A stretch of DNA of 64,000 nucleotides from Agrobacterium albertimagni AOL15 (GCF_000300855.1 NZ_ALJF01000011.1:124001-188000); one strand, 5' to 3'. Numbered from the stretch's first letter, positions 6,989-17,107 are shown. Notes: generated by a model not told the origin, from the letters alone. Numbers and translations are program-made.

Positions 6989-7981
6989 ATGGACGCCATT
7001 CTTCACGCCACCCCCGGCAACCCCATTCCCGGCACGCCGCAGGTCGGCTTCTTCGAGGGCCATCGCGGCGTGCGCCTGCGTTATGCGGTCTTCCGATCGA
7101 GTGCTGCGAAGATCAAAGGCACGATCGTCCTCGTGCATGGGCGCAATGAAAGCATCGAGAAATATTTCGAGACGATCCGCGATCTCAATGAAAGCGGCTT
7201 CTGGGTCGCGACCTATGATTTTCGCGGCCAGGGCGGCTCCGAACGGCTTCTGAAGAAGGATCCGCGCAAGGGACATGTCGGCCGCTTCGACCACTATGTC
7301 CGCGACCTCGAGATCTTCCTCGAGCAGATCGTGCTGCCCGACACCCGCCTGCCCTTCTTTCTGCTCGCCCACTCGACCGGCGGGCTGATCGCCTTGAAAG
7401 CGGCTCCCCGGCTTTCCAACCGCATCGAGCGCATGGTGCTGACGGCCCCCTTTGTCGGCCTCGGCGGTCAGAAGACATCGCCGGAGAATATCCGCCGCAT
7501 TGCGACCCTCGCAAGCTTCACCGGCTTCGGCGGCATTTCGCTGACGAAGGACGAACCGTTGAAGCCCTTTGACGGAAATCCGCTGACGTCGGATGCCCTG
7601 CGCTTTGCCCGCAACCAGCGGATCATGGCCGACCATCCGGAGCTGGCTCTCGGCCCACCCACGGCACGCTGGCTTTACGAAAGCCAGAAGGCGATCGAAG
7701 CGATCCGCAAGCCGGGCCATCTTGCATCGATCACAGTGCCGACGGTGATCATCGCGCCCGGCAATGATCCGATCGTGCCGTATCATTATCAGGAATCGAT
7801 GGCGCAATATTTCCGCGCCGGACAACTCGTACCGGTCGCCGGCGCGCGCCACGAGATCCTTCAGGAGCAGGACCGCTATCGGAACCAGGCCCTGGCCGCC
7901 CTATTCGCCTTCATGCCGGGCGGCGAGCCCGAGGAGAGTGATCCCGCAGGCGAACTGACCATTTCCACCCTAGAGGCGTGA
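6989..7981 (+). CDS. Alpha/beta hydrolase, lysophospholipase/monoacylglycerol-lipase-like
   Basis: A 330-aa serine hydrolase of the PldB/Hydrolase_4 type. The oxyanion motif GTIVLVHGRNES lies near residues 44-55. The nucleophile elbow is AHSTGG with Ser129. The acid is probably the Asp in APGNDPIVP and the base the His in GARHEIL. The YDFRGQGGS segment is typical for lysophospholipase-like members. The ATG at 6989 was preferred because upstream in-frame starts run into the terminator just before the gene. The ribosome site is weak. It converges on hisN with only 10 bp between stops. The natural substrate is unknown. Confidence 0.88.
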   Translation: MDAILHATPGNPIPGTPQVGFFEGHRGVRLRYAVFRSSAAKIKGTIVLVHGRNESIEKYFETIRDLNESGFWVATYDFRGQGGSERLLKKDPRKGHVGRFDHYVRDLEIFLEQIVLPDTRLPFFLLAHSTGGLIALKAAPRLSNRIERMVLTAPFVGLGGQKTSPENIRRIATLASFTGFGGISLTKDEPLKPFDGNPLTSDALRFARNQRIMADHPELALGPPTARWLYESQKAIEAIRKPGHLASITVPTVIIAPGNDPIVPYHYQESMAQYFRAGQLVPVAGARHEILQEQDRYRNQALAALFAFMPGGEPEESDPAGELTISTLEA

Positions 7982-7991
7982 GCGAAAGGCC

Positions 7992-8768
7992 TTAGCCGCG
8001 CTTCAGCATCTCCATGGCCTCAGCATGCACGGCCCTGGATCCGGCCGCAATGATCGAACCGCCCGCTTCCGGTCGTCCGCCGTCCCATGTGGTGATCACG
8101 CCGCCCGCCTGCTCGATGATCGGGATCAGCGCCCCAACGTCATAAGGCTTCAAGACGGTCTCGATGACGAGATCGATATGACCGGCAGCGAGCAGGCAAT
8201 AGGCATAACAATCGACGCCGTAGCGGAAGAGCTTGACCTTGTCCTGCACCGCCTCGAAACGCTCGACTTCCCAATCCTTGAAGAGATGCGGCGAAGTGGT
8301 GAAGAGGATCGCGTTTTCGAGCGATCCGCAATCGCGGACGGCATTCTGCCGCTCGCCCTCGGGGCCTGAGTACCAGGAGCGCTCGCCATCGGCATAGTAG
8401 CGCTCACCCGTGAAGGGCTGCTCCATCAGCCCCATGACCGAGCGACCCTTCTCCTGAAAGCCGATCAGCGTGCCCCAGACGGGAACGCCGGAGATGAAGG
8501 CCCGTGTGCCGTCGATCGGATCGATGACCCAGAGATGATCGCTATCCATGCGGATATTCTCGTGCTCTTCGCCGAGAATGCCATGGGTCGGAAATTCCGC
8601 TTCGATCAGCTTGCGGATCGCGATTTCAGCCGCCTGATCGCCTTCTGTGACCGGGTCGAAACCGGCTTTCTCCTTGTTGACCACGGACAGGCCCGAGCGA
8701 AAGCGCGGAAGGGTCTCGGCCCTGGCGGCATCGGCCAAGCGGAAGAAGAAATCACGATCAGGGCGCAT
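7992..8768 (-). CDS. hisN: Histidinol-phosphatase, inositol-monophosphatase family
   Basis: A 258-aa Mg-dependent phosphatase of the IMPase superfamily. Metal and substrate motifs are ILGEEHE (Glu67/Glu68) and WVIDPIDGTRAFISG (Asp83, Asp86, Thr88), with a late YDVGALIPIIEQAGG motif. The RAFISG continuation after DGT is characteristic of the HisN group, which dephosphorylates histidinol phosphate, rather than of true inositol phosphatases. The start is the ATG at 8768, giving MRPDRDFF; longer in-frame extension adds unrelated residues. Single gene, convergent with the hydrolase. Confidence 0.85.
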   Translation of the reverse strand: MRPDRDFFFRLADAARAETLPRFRSGLSVVNKEKAGFDPVTEGDQAAEIAIRKLIEAEFPTHGILGEEHENIRMDSDHLWVIDPIDGTRAFISGVPVWGTLIGFQEKGRSVMGLMEQPFTGERYYADGERSWYSGPEGERQNAVRDCGSLENAILFTTSPHLFKDWEVERFEAVQDKVKLFRYGVDCYAYCLLAAGHIDLVIETVLKPYDVGALIPIIEQAGGVITTWDGGRPEAGGSIIAAGSRAVHAEAMEMLKRG

Positions 8769-8932
8769 GGGAAAATCCGTCGTCTGGAGGGAGTTCCGTC
8801 TTAATGCCAGTCGCGGGGAAAGAAAACCACCGTCGACCGCCTTCTTCGACCTCACCGGACGCCCGCCGAAAGGCCCCAGAGCGCCGAATTGCGTAAATTT
8901 TGGCCTTGCTCAAAAAAGCACCAAGATTCATC

Positions 8933-8960
8933 TTGACAATGGTGCACCGCAACATCTAAC
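8933..8960 (+). promoter_or_regulatory. Sigma-70-type promoter for the small RNA
   Basis: TTGACA (8933-8938) is a perfect -35. TCTAAC (8955-8960), 16 bp downstream, is the best -10. The start would be near 8967. No ORF with a ribosome site follows, and a terminator occurs about 80 nt later. Confidence 0.6.
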
Positions 8961-8966
8961 GTCTCA

Positions 8967-9046
8967 ATCACAGTCTTCTGACTGTAAATACCCTCCTTGG
9001 GTGTTTCCTCCCTAGACTTAACCGCGCCACGAGCGCGGTTTTTTTT
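8967..9046 (+). ncRNA. Candidate trans-acting small RNA with two anti-Shine-Dalgarno motifs
   Basis: An about 80-nt transcript is bounded by a TTGACA promoter and a strong terminator. Hairpin 1 is ACAGTC/GACTGT (8970-8975/8980-8985). Hairpin 2 is AATACCC/GGGTGTT (8987-8993/8999-9005), with loop TCCTT forming CCCTCC. A single-stranded TCCTCCC (9006-9012) follows. The terminator stem is AACCGCGC/GCGCGGTT (9020-9027/9033-9040) with an eight-T tail. Two exposed CCUCC motifs resemble the alphaproteobacterial alpha-r/cuckoo (CCUCCUCCC) small RNAs that pair with ribosome binding sites. The exact family was not verified. Confidence 0.7.
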
Positions 9047-9093
9047 GCCCGGCACAGAGCGCCGAGGGCCGCAGCACCTGAAAATGGGAAAAC

Positions 9094-9969
9094 TTACTCG
9101 GCAGCGAGCGCCCGGTCGCCGGCATAGTCGGCGACGAAGTCTGCCATCTGTTCCATGAACACGGCGAGCGAGCCGGCCAGCGCATCGAAGTCCGAGCGCT
9201 TCTCGAGCGTCGTCTCGTCGATATAGATCGAGCGGTTGACCTCGATCTGCAGAGCATGCAGCCCGCGGGCCGGACGGCCGTAATGCTCAGTGATGAAGCC
9301 GCCGGCATACGGCTTGTTGCGCACGGCCGTGTAGCCAAGATCCTCGAAAAACTGCAGTGCCGCCTGGCTGAGCTCGGCGGAAGCACTGGTGCCGTACCGG
9401 TCGCCGACGATGAAATCGGGCTTCAGACCGCTCCCGGCGACCCGGATATTGCCGGGCATCGAATGGCAATCGATCAACACGCCGAAACCGAACATCGCAT
9501 GGGTCCGGGCAATCAGCCGGCGCAGACAGGCATGATAGGGCTTGTAGCAACTCTCGATCCGATCCATGGCGACCGACAGCGGCATGCGCCGCTCGTAGAT
9601 CTCCATGTTCTCGGCAACAATCCGCGGAATGGTGCCGAGCCCACCCGCGACACGCGCCGAATTGCTATTGGCAAAGGGCGGCAGCGGATCGGAAAACATC
9701 CGGGGATCGAGCTCGTAGGGCTCGCGGTTGACGTCGACATAGGCACGCGGGAAATGCGCAACGAGCATCGGCGCGCCGAATCCGGGCGCCGCCGAGAACA
9801 GCTCGTCGACATAATGATCCTCCGACCGGCGAATCGAAATTTCGTCGAGTCGCGACTCGCCAAGGAAGGTCGTCGGATAGTGACGGCCGCTATGCGGGGA
9901 ATTATAGACGAATGGAATGGTCTGGATCGCGGGCTCTCGAACCTCAAACAGCTCGATTTCGTTGGTCAT
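9094..9969 (-). CDS. N-formylglutamate amidohydrolase
   Basis: A 291-aa zinc amidohydrolase of the HutG/N-formylglutamate deformylase family, which releases glutamate and formate. Motifs include NSPHSGRHYP near residue 23, RSEDHYVDELF, AHFPRAYVDVNREPYELDPRMF, and LIDCHSMPG with the Asp/His pair typical of the family. The QIEVNRSIYIDE segment lies near the C-terminus. No hut genes are adjacent. It diverges from cpdR, an arrangement I recall in other Rhizobiaceae. The physiological substrate may differ from N-formylglutamate. Confidence 0.88.
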   Translation of the reverse strand: MTNEIELFEVREPAIQTIPFVYNSPHSGRHYPTTFLGESRLDEISIRRSEDHYVDELFSAAPGFGAPMLVAHFPRAYVDVNREPYELDPRMFSDPLPPFANSNSARVAGGLGTIPRIVAENMEIYERRMPLSVAMDRIESCYKPYHACLRRLIARTHAMFGFGVLIDCHSMPGNIRVAGSGLKPDFIVGDRYGTSASAELSQAALQFFEDLGYTAVRNKPYAGGFITEHYGRPARGLHALQIEVNRSIYIDETTLEKRSDFDALAGSLAVFMEQMADFVADYAGDRALAAE

Positions 9970-10167
9970 CCGCTTCCCAGGGCCTCTTCTTTACCAAGTC
10001 ACAAACTTGTTGCGTCTCTCATGTTGCCAGTCGCCCGGTGCAAAGTCCATACTCCCGGAAATGGCGGAGCAGGCTCACTTTTTCGTTGTTCACCGGTTCT
10101 TTACTGAGCCGAACCTAAAGTGAGCGGCTGCAAGCTTCCCTATGCAATCGAGTACAGCGGTCCCTAA

Positions 10168-10530
10168 ATGACTCAGAAAATCCTTCTCGCCGAAGATGAC
10201 AACGACATGCGCCGGTTCCTGGTAAAGGCGCTCGAAAAGGCAGGCTACAAGGTCTCCTCCTTCGACAACGGCGCCTCAGCCTATGACCGCCTGCGGGAAG
10301 AACCCTTCTCCCTTCTCCTCACCGACATCGTGATGCCGGAAATGGACGGCATCGAGCTGGCGCGCCGCGCCACCGAACTCGATCCGGACCTGAAGGTTAT
10401 GTTCATCACCGGCTTTGCCGCCGTTGCGTTGAACGCCGACTCGAAAGCTCCGAAGGATGCGAAGGTCCTGTCCAAGCCTTTCCACCTTCGCGATCTCGTC
10501 GACGAAGTGAACAAACTCCTTGCGGCATAA
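10168..10530 (+). CDS. cpdR: Single-domain response regulator CpdR
   Basis: A 120-aa stand-alone receiver domain. Phosphorylation site Asp53 (LLTDIVMPEMDG), acidic pocket Glu9-Asp10-Asp11, Thr81 in MFITGF and Lys103 in LSKPF are all present. The sequence closely matches the rhizobial CpdR1 I recall. Unphosphorylated CpdR directs ClpXP degradation of cell-cycle proteins (CtrA in Caulobacter), and in S. meliloti CpdR1 is needed for normal cell cycle and symbiosis. Phosphate is supplied by the CckA-ChpT relay encoded elsewhere. The 198-bp upstream region shows no obvious CtrA box. Confidence 0.93.
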   Translation: MTQKILLAEDDNDMRRFLVKALEKAGYKVSSFDNGASAYDRLREEPFSLLLTDIVMPEMDGIELARRATELDPDLKVMFITGFAAVALNADSKAPKDAKVLSKPFHLRDLVDEVNKLLAA

Positions 10531-10625
10531 GGCCTTCTCGAGAGGTTGAAAAAATCTCTTCACAAAACTGCAAAATGCCTATTGACGGGCGAACAGGTTT
10601 TGTGGTCTTAAGCCGCTCATCGGAT

Positions 10626-10700
<75 letters not shown>

Positions 10701-10714
10701 TTCGAATTCTTTCA

Positions 10715-10744
10715 AGGGCTTGCCGGAAACGGCGAGCCCTTTTT
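10715..10744 (+). terminator. Rho-independent terminator after tRNA-Val
   Basis: AGGGCTTGCCG (10715-10725) and CGGCGAGCCCT (10730-10740) form an 11-bp stem with one G-T pair and a GAAA tetraloop, followed by a T-run. It lies 15 bp after the tRNA. Confidence 0.85.
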
Positions 10745-10788
10745 GGTTTCTGGTTTGCGATCTGCACGACACAGCGAATCAGGCGGCC

Positions 10789-11214
10789 TCACCCCTTCAC
10801 CACCGAAACCTCTTCGCCGGCATAGACCACCACATAACCGCCCTGCGGCTTCAGCGCTCGGGCCCGCGCTTCGAGCCAGCCGAGATACCGTTCCTCGCGC
10901 CATATCGCGCCGGCCTCCGGCTCCACCAGCACCGTCAGCTGCGGCCCCTGTCCATAGAGCATCATCCGGCTGACACTTGGCTCCCATTCGGGTCCGAGCG
11001 TCGCATCCATCCGCCAGAGACAGAAGAAGTCACGGCAGGTCGAAGGCCTGACATCATAGGAGTCGCAGCCACCGCCGACGACACAGTGACGACAGGGCTG
11101 GTTCGCCGGTTTGTCGAATTCCGCGATGTCGGGAAGGATGCAGCAGAGCGAACAGGTTCCGCAGTCGCGGCCCGGCACGAGCGCCGGGCCCTGCCCTTCC
11201 CCCGAGAAAGTCAT
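10789..11214 (-). CDS. YkgJ-like Zn/Fe-chelating cysteine-cluster protein
   Basis: A 141-aa protein with nine cysteines. The CxxCxxCC signature is at Cys18, Cys21, Cys24 and Cys25. Further cysteines lie at 41, 44, 50, 60 and 65, ending in CRDFFCLW. This is the YkgJ/CxxCxxCC family, predicted to bind zinc or iron; no enzymatic role is established. It starts at 11214, directly after the stop of the FAH-family gene (11216), so the two form an operon with probable translational coupling. The C-terminal half has no recognisable domain. Confidence 0.75.
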   Translation of the reverse strand: MTFSGEGQGPALVPGRDCGTCSLCCILPDIAEFDKPANQPCRHCVVGGGCDSYDVRPSTCRDFFCLWRMDATLGPEWEPSVSRMMLYGQGPQLTVLVEPEAGAIWREERYLGWLEARARALKPQGGYVVVYAGEEVSVVKG

Positions 11215-11215
11215 G

Positions 11216-11923
11216 TCAGGCCGCCGGACCGATGGTGACGGAGATCGGCGAGAGGCCATCAACCGCACCCGTCAGCCGGTCCCCCGGCTGAAGCGCGCCG
11301 ACGCCGGACGGCGTGCCGGTGAAGATCAGGTCGCCGGGCGTCAGGTGATAGTAGCGCGACAGATGGCTGATCATCTCGGGGACTGACCAGACCATCTCGT
11401 TGAGATGGCCTTCCTGGCGCAGGCTGTCATTGACCACAAGCGAGATGCGCTGTGCATCGGGCGCGAATTCAGAGGCCCGGGTAATCGCGCCGATGACGGC
11501 CGACTCCTCGAAGGCTTTCGCAATGTCCCAGGGACGCTGCTTTTCCTTCATGGCGTTCTGCAGATCGCGCCTTGTCATGTCGAGCCCGACGGCATAGCCG
11601 AACACAGCCTTCATCGCGTCATCGGTCGAGACCCGGAAGGCCGGCGACCCGATCGCGATCACGAGTTCGATCTCGTGGTGATAATCTTCCGTGCCGGGCG
11701 GATAGGCGATCGCGCCTCCCTCAAGGACGAGACCAGTTGCAGGCTTGGTAAAGTAGAAGGGCGCGACACGATCGACGGTGTTGCCGAGCTCGGCGGCATG
11801 GGCGGCATAGTTTCGCCCAACACAGAAGATCCGGTGAATGGGAAAGCCCTCCGCCATACCATGGATAGGGATAAGCGGGGCGGTCGGAACGGAAAACAGC
11901 GGACGGGTCACGGACAAGGACAT
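11216..11923 (-). CDS. Fumarylacetoacetate hydrolase (FAH) family protein
   Basis: A 235-aa single-domain FAH protein, the size of fumarylpyruvate/acylpyruvate hydrolases. Motifs: FCVGRNYAAHAAELG near residue 33, FYFTKPATGLV, metal ligands in DYHHEIELVIAIG, GLDMTRRDLQ, and FTGTPSGVGALQPGD. These enzymes split acylpyruvates in aromatic degradation or act as oxaloacetate decarboxylases; no catabolic genes are nearby to decide. The start ATG at 11923 (MSLSVTRP) has AGAGAGA upstream. It is the first gene of a two-gene unit with the cysteine-cluster protein and diverges from manC. Confidence 0.88.
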   Translation of the reverse strand: MSLSVTRPLFSVPTAPLIPIHGMAEGFPIHRIFCVGRNYAAHAAELGNTVDRVAPFYFTKPATGLVLEGGAIAYPPGTEDYHHEIELVIAIGSPAFRVSTDDAMKAVFGYAVGLDMTRRDLQNAMKEKQRPWDIAKAFEESAVIGAITRASEFAPDAQRISLVVNDSLRQEGHLNEMVWSVPEMISHLSRYYHLTPGDLIFTGTPSGVGALQPGDRLTGAVDGLSPISVTIGPAA

Positions 11924-12168
11924 TCTCTCTGGATTGATTGGCTCGAGCCCGCCAATCATGGCGGCGGGATCACCACCATAACCGGCCAGGCGCGGCAATG
12001 CATCCGGCTTGATCGTCAAAGCTGGATGGTCGACCGGGCTTGGAACAAACCGCCAAACATGTAACAAAACCGCCGCAGCTGCGTTCACCTGCCCGTGAGG
12101 TATCAAGTGGTCGCTCCGACATCAGCCGGGACGGATCCGCCCCAGCAAGACATCGAAAGGCAATAAAC

Positions 12169-13596
12169 ATGAGCATCAAGATCGTGCCGGTCATCATGGC
12201 CGGCGGCAAGGGAACAAGGCTTTGGCCTCTGTCGCGCGCAGCCGCTGCGAAGCAGTTCATCCGGTTCCTTGGCGATGAGACCTTGCTGCAAAAGACGCTC
12301 GCCCGCGTCTCGGACGAGACGATCTACGACGCCCCGATCATCGTCACCAACGAGGATTTCCGCTTCCTCGTCGCCGAACAGGCCCGCGAAATCGGCGTTT
12401 CGCTTGATGGCATCATCCTCGAGCCAGAGGCGCGCAACACCGCAGCTGCTGTCGCCGCCGCAGCCCTGATCGTCGGTGAGCGCCATGGCAGCGAAACGCT
12501 GATCCAGATCCTGCCCTCCGACCATGAGATCACCGTCGACGACACCTATCGCGACTGTGTGGCAAAAGCCGCCCGTGCCGCCCGAAACGGCAAGATCGTC
12601 ACCTTTGGTATCACACCGACCGAGCCCGCGACCGGCTATGGCTATATCGAGATCGGCGACGATCTCGCAGGTGGCGTCCACAAGGTCTCGCGCTTCGTCG
12701 AGAAGCCCAAGGCCGAGGTCGCCGAAAAGATGCTGGCGAGCGGCAACTATGCCTGGAACTCCGGCATGTTCGTCTTCTCAGCCGGCCAGATGATTGCCGA
12801 GCTCGAGGCGCTGGCGCCCGACGTGCTCGCAGCCGTCCGGACCTCGATCGAGAAGGCCAAGGGCGATCTCGACTTCACGCGCCTCGATGCGGAAAGCTTT
12901 GCGGCGAGCCCGAGCATCTCGATCGACTATGCAGTCATGGAAAAGACGCCGAACGCCGCCGTCGTGCCGGCTCCGATCATCTGGTCCGACCTCGGCAGCT
13001 GGGACGCGATCTGGAAGCTCGCCGAAGGCGATGAGAACGGCAATGTCGTCAACGGCAATGCCACCGTCTCCGACACCACCAATTCGCTGATCATGTCCCG
13101 CAACGCCCATCTGGCCGTCCAGGGTATGGAAGGCGTCGCCGTCGTCGCCTCCGAAGACGCCGTCTATGTCGGCCGCCTGGACCGGGCGCAGGATGTCGGC
13201 AATCTCGTCAAGATGCTCGCCGCCAACAAGCACACGGCACATCTGACCGAAAACCACCCGACAGCGCTGCGTCCCTGGGGCGGCTATACCTCGATCCTCA
13301 ATGGCGACCGCTTCCAGGTGAAGCGGCTCTTCGTGCACCCGGAAAAGAAGCTGTCGCTGCAGAAGCATCACCACCGCGCCGAGCACTGGGTCTGCGTCAA
13401 GGGAACGGCGGAAGTGACGATCGACGACAAGGTGACCGTGCTGCACGAGAATCAGTCGATCTACATCCCGCAAGGCTCCGTCCACCGCCTCGCCAACCCG
13501 GGCAAGATCCGCCTTGAGGTGATCGAGGTCCAGACCGGCTCCTATCTCGGCGAGGACGACATCATCCGCCTGGTCGACGAATTCGGCCGGAGTTGA
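12169..13596 (+). CDS. manC: Mannose-1-phosphate guanylyltransferase / mannose-6-phosphate isomerase
   Basis: A 475-aa bifunctional enzyme of the ManC/XanB/AlgA type. The N-terminal nucleotidyltransferase has VPVIMAGGKGTRLWPLSR (residues 6-23) and FVEKPKAEVAEKML. The C-terminal cupin isomerase, from about residue 355, has RPWGGYTSI, QKHHHRAEHWVCVKGTAEV and IPQGSVHRLANPG. It makes GDP-mannose for exopolysaccharide, LPS or glycoconjugate sugars. The start ATG follows GAAAGG. The neighbours are not sugar genes. A GC-rich hairpin follows. Confidence 0.95.
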   Translation: MSIKIVPVIMAGGKGTRLWPLSRAAAAKQFIRFLGDETLLQKTLARVSDETIYDAPIIVTNEDFRFLVAEQAREIGVSLDGIILEPEARNTAAAVAAAALIVGERHGSETLIQILPSDHEITVDDTYRDCVAKAARAARNGKIVTFGITPTEPATGYGYIEIGDDLAGGVHKVSRFVEKPKAEVAEKMLASGNYAWNSGMFVFSAGQMIAELEALAPDVLAAVRTSIEKAKGDLDFTRLDAESFAASPSISIDYAVMEKTPNAAVVPAPIIWSDLGSWDAIWKLAEGDENGNVVNGNATVSDTTNSLIMSRNAHLAVQGMEGVAVVASEDAVYVGRLDRAQDVGNLVKMLAANKHTAHLTENHPTALRPWGGYTSILNGDRFQVKRLFVHPEKKLSLQKHHHRAEHWVCVKGTAEVTIDDKVTVLHENQSIYIPQGSVHRLANPGKIRLEVIEVQTGSYLGEDDIIRLVDEFGRS

Positions 13597-13620
13597 GTTC
13601 AGGTCATACACCGCATCTGC

Positions 13621-13657
13621 GCGGCCCGGCGGCTTCCACCGTCCGGGCCGCTTGCTT
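13621..13657 (+). terminator. Probable terminator after manC
   Basis: GCGGCCCGG (13621-13629) pairs with CCGGGCCGC (13643-13651), extended inward by CGG/CCG with a one-base bulge. TTGCTTT follows, so the U-tract is weak. It lies 24 bp past the manC stop. Confidence 0.5.
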
Positions 13658-13728
13658 TATGGCGCTGCATTGCACAAGATCGGTGCAAGCCGGAAAAACC
13701 GGCAGGGCGAACAGCGAAGCGGTAACGA

Positions 13729-16700
13729 ATGGCGATCAAGGCAAGCATCTATCATCTCACCCATTACAAGTATGACAACCCGGTCCAGCTTGGACCGCAG
13801 ATCATCCGGCTGAAGCCTGCCGCCCATTCCCGCACAAAGGTTCTCTCCCATTCGCTGAAGGTCACGCCCGAGAACCACTTCGTCAATCTTCAGCAGGACC
13901 CCTACGGCAACTATCTCGCCCGTTTCGTTTTCCCGGACCCGGTGACCGAGTTCAAGATCGAGGTCGACCTCGTCGCCGACATGACGGTCTACAATCCGTT
14001 CGACTTCTTCACCGAGGAAATCGCGGTCAAATGGCCCTTCGACTATCCAGAGGACCTGCGCGACGACCTGAAGATCTACATGACGCCGGAACCCTCGTCC
14101 CCGGCGCTCGATGCCTTCATGGCGACCATCGACACGACACCCGGCCAGGGCACCGTCGACATGGTGGTGGGCTTGAACGCCCGCCTGCAGCACGACATAG
14201 GTTATGTGATCCGCATGGAGCCGGGCGTGCAGACGCCCGAGGAAACGCTGACCTCCGCCCGAGGCTCCTGCCGTGATTCGAGCTGGCTGCTCGTCCAGAT
14301 TCTGCGCCGCCTCGGTTTAGCCGCCCGTTTCGTCTCCGGCTACCTCATCCAGCTCGCTCCCGATCTAAAGGCGCTTGATGGTCCCTCCGGCACCGAGGTC
14401 GACTTCACCGATCTGCACGCATGGGCGGAGGTCTATATCCCCGGCGCCGGCTGGATCGGCCTTGATCCGACTTCGGGCCTCTTGACCGGCGAAAGTCACA
14501 TTCCGCTGGCGGCCACCCCCCACTACAAGAACGCCGCGCCCATTTCCGGCGGCTATGTCGGCCAGGCCAATACCGAATTTGCCTTCGACATGCAGGTGAA
14601 ACGCGTCGCCGAACACCCGCGCATCACCAAGCCTTTCTCGGACGACAGCTGGGAGGCTCTGAACGCGCTCGGCCTCAAGGTCGATGGCGACCTGAAGGCC
14701 CATGACGTGCGGCTCACCATGGGCGGCGAGCCGACTTTCGTGTCAATCGACGACTTCCAGTCAGCCGAATGGAACACCGATGCCGTCGGCCCGACCAAGC
14801 GCGACCTCGCCGACCAGTTGATCCGGCGGCTGCGTGAAAAATTCGCCCCCGGCGGCTTCCTGCATTACGGCCAGGGCAAGTGGTATCCGGGCGAAAGCCT
14901 GCCGCGCTGGACCTTCTCGCTCTACTGGCGAAAGGATGGCAAGCCGATCTGGCATGATCCGGCGCTGATCGCCGCCGAACAGAAGGACACCGGCGTCACC
15001 CACGAACAGGCCGAAGCATTGATGGCCGGGATCGCGGCTGAACTTGAGATCGAAACCGAGATGATCATCCCGGCCTATGAGGATCCGGCCGAATGGATCA
15101 TCAAAGAAGGCAGCCTGCCGGAAAATGTCGACCCCTCGAATTCCATGCTGGAAAGCCCGGAAGAGCGCGCCCGCATCGCCAAGGTCTTCGAGCGCGGCCT
15201 GACCACGCCGACCGGCTATATCCTGCCGGTCCAAGCCTGGAACGCCAAGGCCGGTGGCCGCCGCTGGGTCAGCGAAAAGTGGCGCACCCGCCGCGGCAAG
15301 ATCTTCCTCATCCCCGGCGACAGCCCGATCGGCTTTCGCATGCCGCTCGGCACACTGCCTTATGTGCCGCCGTCGCAATATCCCTACATCCACACCACCG
15401 ATCCGTCGGTCCCCCGTTCGCCCCTTCCCAATTTCGGCCCCCGCGATTTCGGTCCCCGCGATTTTGGCCCAAGAGCGCCCGAAGGCCGCGCCATGCCAGA
15501 GGTCTCTCGCCGGACTGGTGAAGCCCAGCAAGACCGCAATGAGCAGACCATTGCCGGCTCGGTCGAGGACATCAGGGGCGCAGTCCGCACGGCGATGAGC
15601 GTCGAAGCGCGGGATGGACGCCTTTGTGTGTTCATGCCGCCGGTCGAGGACGTCGAGGATTACCTCGAACTGGTGGCAGCCGCCGAAACGGCCGCCCGCG
15701 GCCTTGGCCTGCCGGTTCATATCGAAGGTTACGCGCCGCCGCAGGACGAGCGGATCAACGTTATTCGCGTCGCCCCCGATCCGGGCGTGATCGAGGTCAA
15801 CATCCACCCGGCTGAAAGTTGGCAGGACTGTGTGGCGACCACCAACACGATCTATGAGGAAGCCCGCCAGACCCGACTCGGTGCCGACAAGTTCATGATC
15901 GACGGCCGCCACACCGGCACCGGCGGTGGCAACCACGTCGTGGTCGGCGGCGCCAATCCCGCCGACAGCCCTTTTCTGCGCCGTCCCGACCTGCTGAAGA
16001 GCCTGATCCTGCATTGGCAGCGTCATCCGGCGTTGTCTTACATGTTCTCCGGCATGTTCATCGGCCCGACCAGCCAGGCGCCGCGCTTCGACGAAGCCCG
16101 CCATGACAGCCTCTACGAGCTGGAAATCGCCATGGCCCAGGTGCCGCTGCCGGCCAGTGGTGCTGCAGCACCGCTGCCCTGGCTGGTCGACCGCCTGTTC
16201 CGCAATCTCTTGATCGATGTCACCGGCAACACCCACCGCTCGGAAATCTGCATCGACAAGCTGTTCTCTCCCGATGGCCCGACAGGCCGCCTCGGCCTTG
16301 TCGAGTTCCGCGGCTTCGAAATGCCGCCGAACGCCCGCATGTCGCTTGCCCAGCAATTGCTGGTCCGCGCGCTGATCGCCCGCTTCTGGAAAAACCCGAT
16401 CGGTGGCCGCTTCGTCCGCTGGGGCACGAGCCTGCACGACCGTTTCATGCTGCCGCACTACCTCTGGCTCGACTTCCTCGAAGTCCTGGCGGACCTGCGC
16501 GAAAACGGCTTCGACTTCAAGCCGGAATGGTTCGCAGCGCAGCTCGAATTCCGCTTCCCCTTCGTCGGTGAAGTCACCTATGAGGGCTCGAAACTCGAAC
16601 TGCGCCAGGCGCTCGAGCCCTGGCATGTCATGGGTGAGGAAGGCGCACCCGGCGGCACGGTCCGGTATGTCGACTCATCCGTTGAGCGCCTCCAGGTGCA

Positions 16701-17103
16701 GCTGGAGACAGCCAATCCGGAACGCTTCGTCGTGGCCTGTAACGGGCGCCAGGTGCCGCTGCGCAAATCCGACGTCAATGGCGTGGCCGTCGGCGGCGTG
16801 CGTTACAAGGCCTGGCAGCCGGCCTCCGGCCTGCATCCGGTCCTGCCCGTCAACACACCGCTAACATTCGACATCTATGATACATGGTCTGCCCGGTCGA
16901 TCGGGGGCTGCGTTTACCACGTCGCCCATCCCGGCGGCCGGACCTATGACACTTTCCCTGTGAATGGGAATGAAGCGGAAGCCCGTCGGCTTGCACGTTT
17001 CGAGCCTTGGGGCCATACAGCCGGCTCCTATCCCCTATGGCCCGAAACCGTGTCGCCGGAATTCCCGCACACTTTGGACCTGAGACGACCGCAAGGTATC
17101 TGA
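13729..17103 (+). CDS. Transglutaminase-like protease fused to DUF2126 putative amidoligase
   Basis: An 1124-aa two-part protein. Residues 1-290 carry a bacterial transglutaminase-like N-terminal beta region ([18 protein letters not shown]) and a papain-like core with Cys181 ([12 protein letters not shown]), His230 (DLHAWAEVY) and Asp246 (GLDPTSGL). Residues from about 325 to the end are DUF2126 ([15 protein letters not shown] onset; [13 protein letters not shown] and [17 protein letters not shown] blocks). DUF2126 was assigned by comparative genomics to the COOH-NH2 ligase fold, a putative amidoligase. The next gene starts 4 bp later. The trio is predicted to make or process peptide-like bonds; no product is known. 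Reading frame intact, no signal peptide. Confidence 0.88.
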   Translation: MAIKASIYHLTHYKYDNPVQLGPQIIRLKPAAHSRTKVLSHSLKVTPENHFVNLQQDPYGNYLARFVFPDPVTEFKIEVDLVADMTVYNPFDFFTEEIAVKWPFDYPEDLRDDLKIYMTPEPSSPALDAFMATIDTTPGQGTVDMVVGLNARLQHDIGYVIRMEPGVQTPEETLTSARGSCRDSSWLLVQILRRLGLAARFVSGYLIQLAPDLKALDGPSGTEVDFTDLHAWAEVYIPGAGWIGLDPTSGLLTGESHIPLAATPHYKNAAPISGGYVGQANTEFAFDMQVKRVAEHPRITKPFSDDSWEALNALGLKVDGDLKAHDVRLTMGGEPTFVSIDDFQSAEWNTDAVGPTKRDLADQLIRRLREKFAPGGFLHYGQGKWYPGESLPRWTFSLYWRKDGKPIWHDPALIAAEQKDTGVTHEQAEALMAGIAAELEIETEMIIPAYEDPAEWIIKEGSLPENVDPSNSMLESPEERARIAKVFERGLTTPTGYILPVQAWNAKAGGRRWVSEKWRTRRGKIFLIPGDSPIGFRMPLGTLPYVPPSQYPYIHTTDPSVPRSPLPNFGPRDFGPRDFGPRAPEGRAMPEVSRRTGEAQQDRNEQTIAGSVEDIRGAVRTAMSVEARDGRLCVFMPPVEDVEDYLELVAAAETAARGLGLPVHIEGYAPPQDERINVIRVAPDPGVIEVNIHPAESWQDCVATTNTIYEEARQTRLGADKFMIDGRHTGTGGGNHVVVGGANPADSPFLRRPDLLKSLILHWQRHPALSYMFSGMFIGPTSQAPRFDEARHDSLYELEIAMAQVPLPASGAAAPLPWLVDRLFRNLLIDVTGNTHRSEICIDKLFSPDGPTGRLGLVEFRGFEMPPNARMSLAQQLLVRALIARFWKNPIGGRFVRWGTSLHDRFMLPHYLWLDFLEVLADLRENGFDFKPEWFAAQLEFRFPFVGEVTYEGSKLELRQALEPWHVMGEEGAPGGTVRYVDSSVERLQVQLETANPERFVVACNGRQVPLRKSDVNGVAVGGVRYKAWQPASGLHPVLPVNTPLTFDIYDTWSARSIGGCVYHVAHPGGRTYDTFPVNGNEAEARRLARFEPWGHTAGSYPLWPETVSPEFPHTLDLRRPQGI

Positions 17104-17107
17104 TCTG

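Noticed and set aside
14761..16626. 621-codon minus-strand frame opposite the DUF2126 region
   Set aside because: Mirror frame of a real gene; composition is unlike a folded protein and no ribosome site fits.
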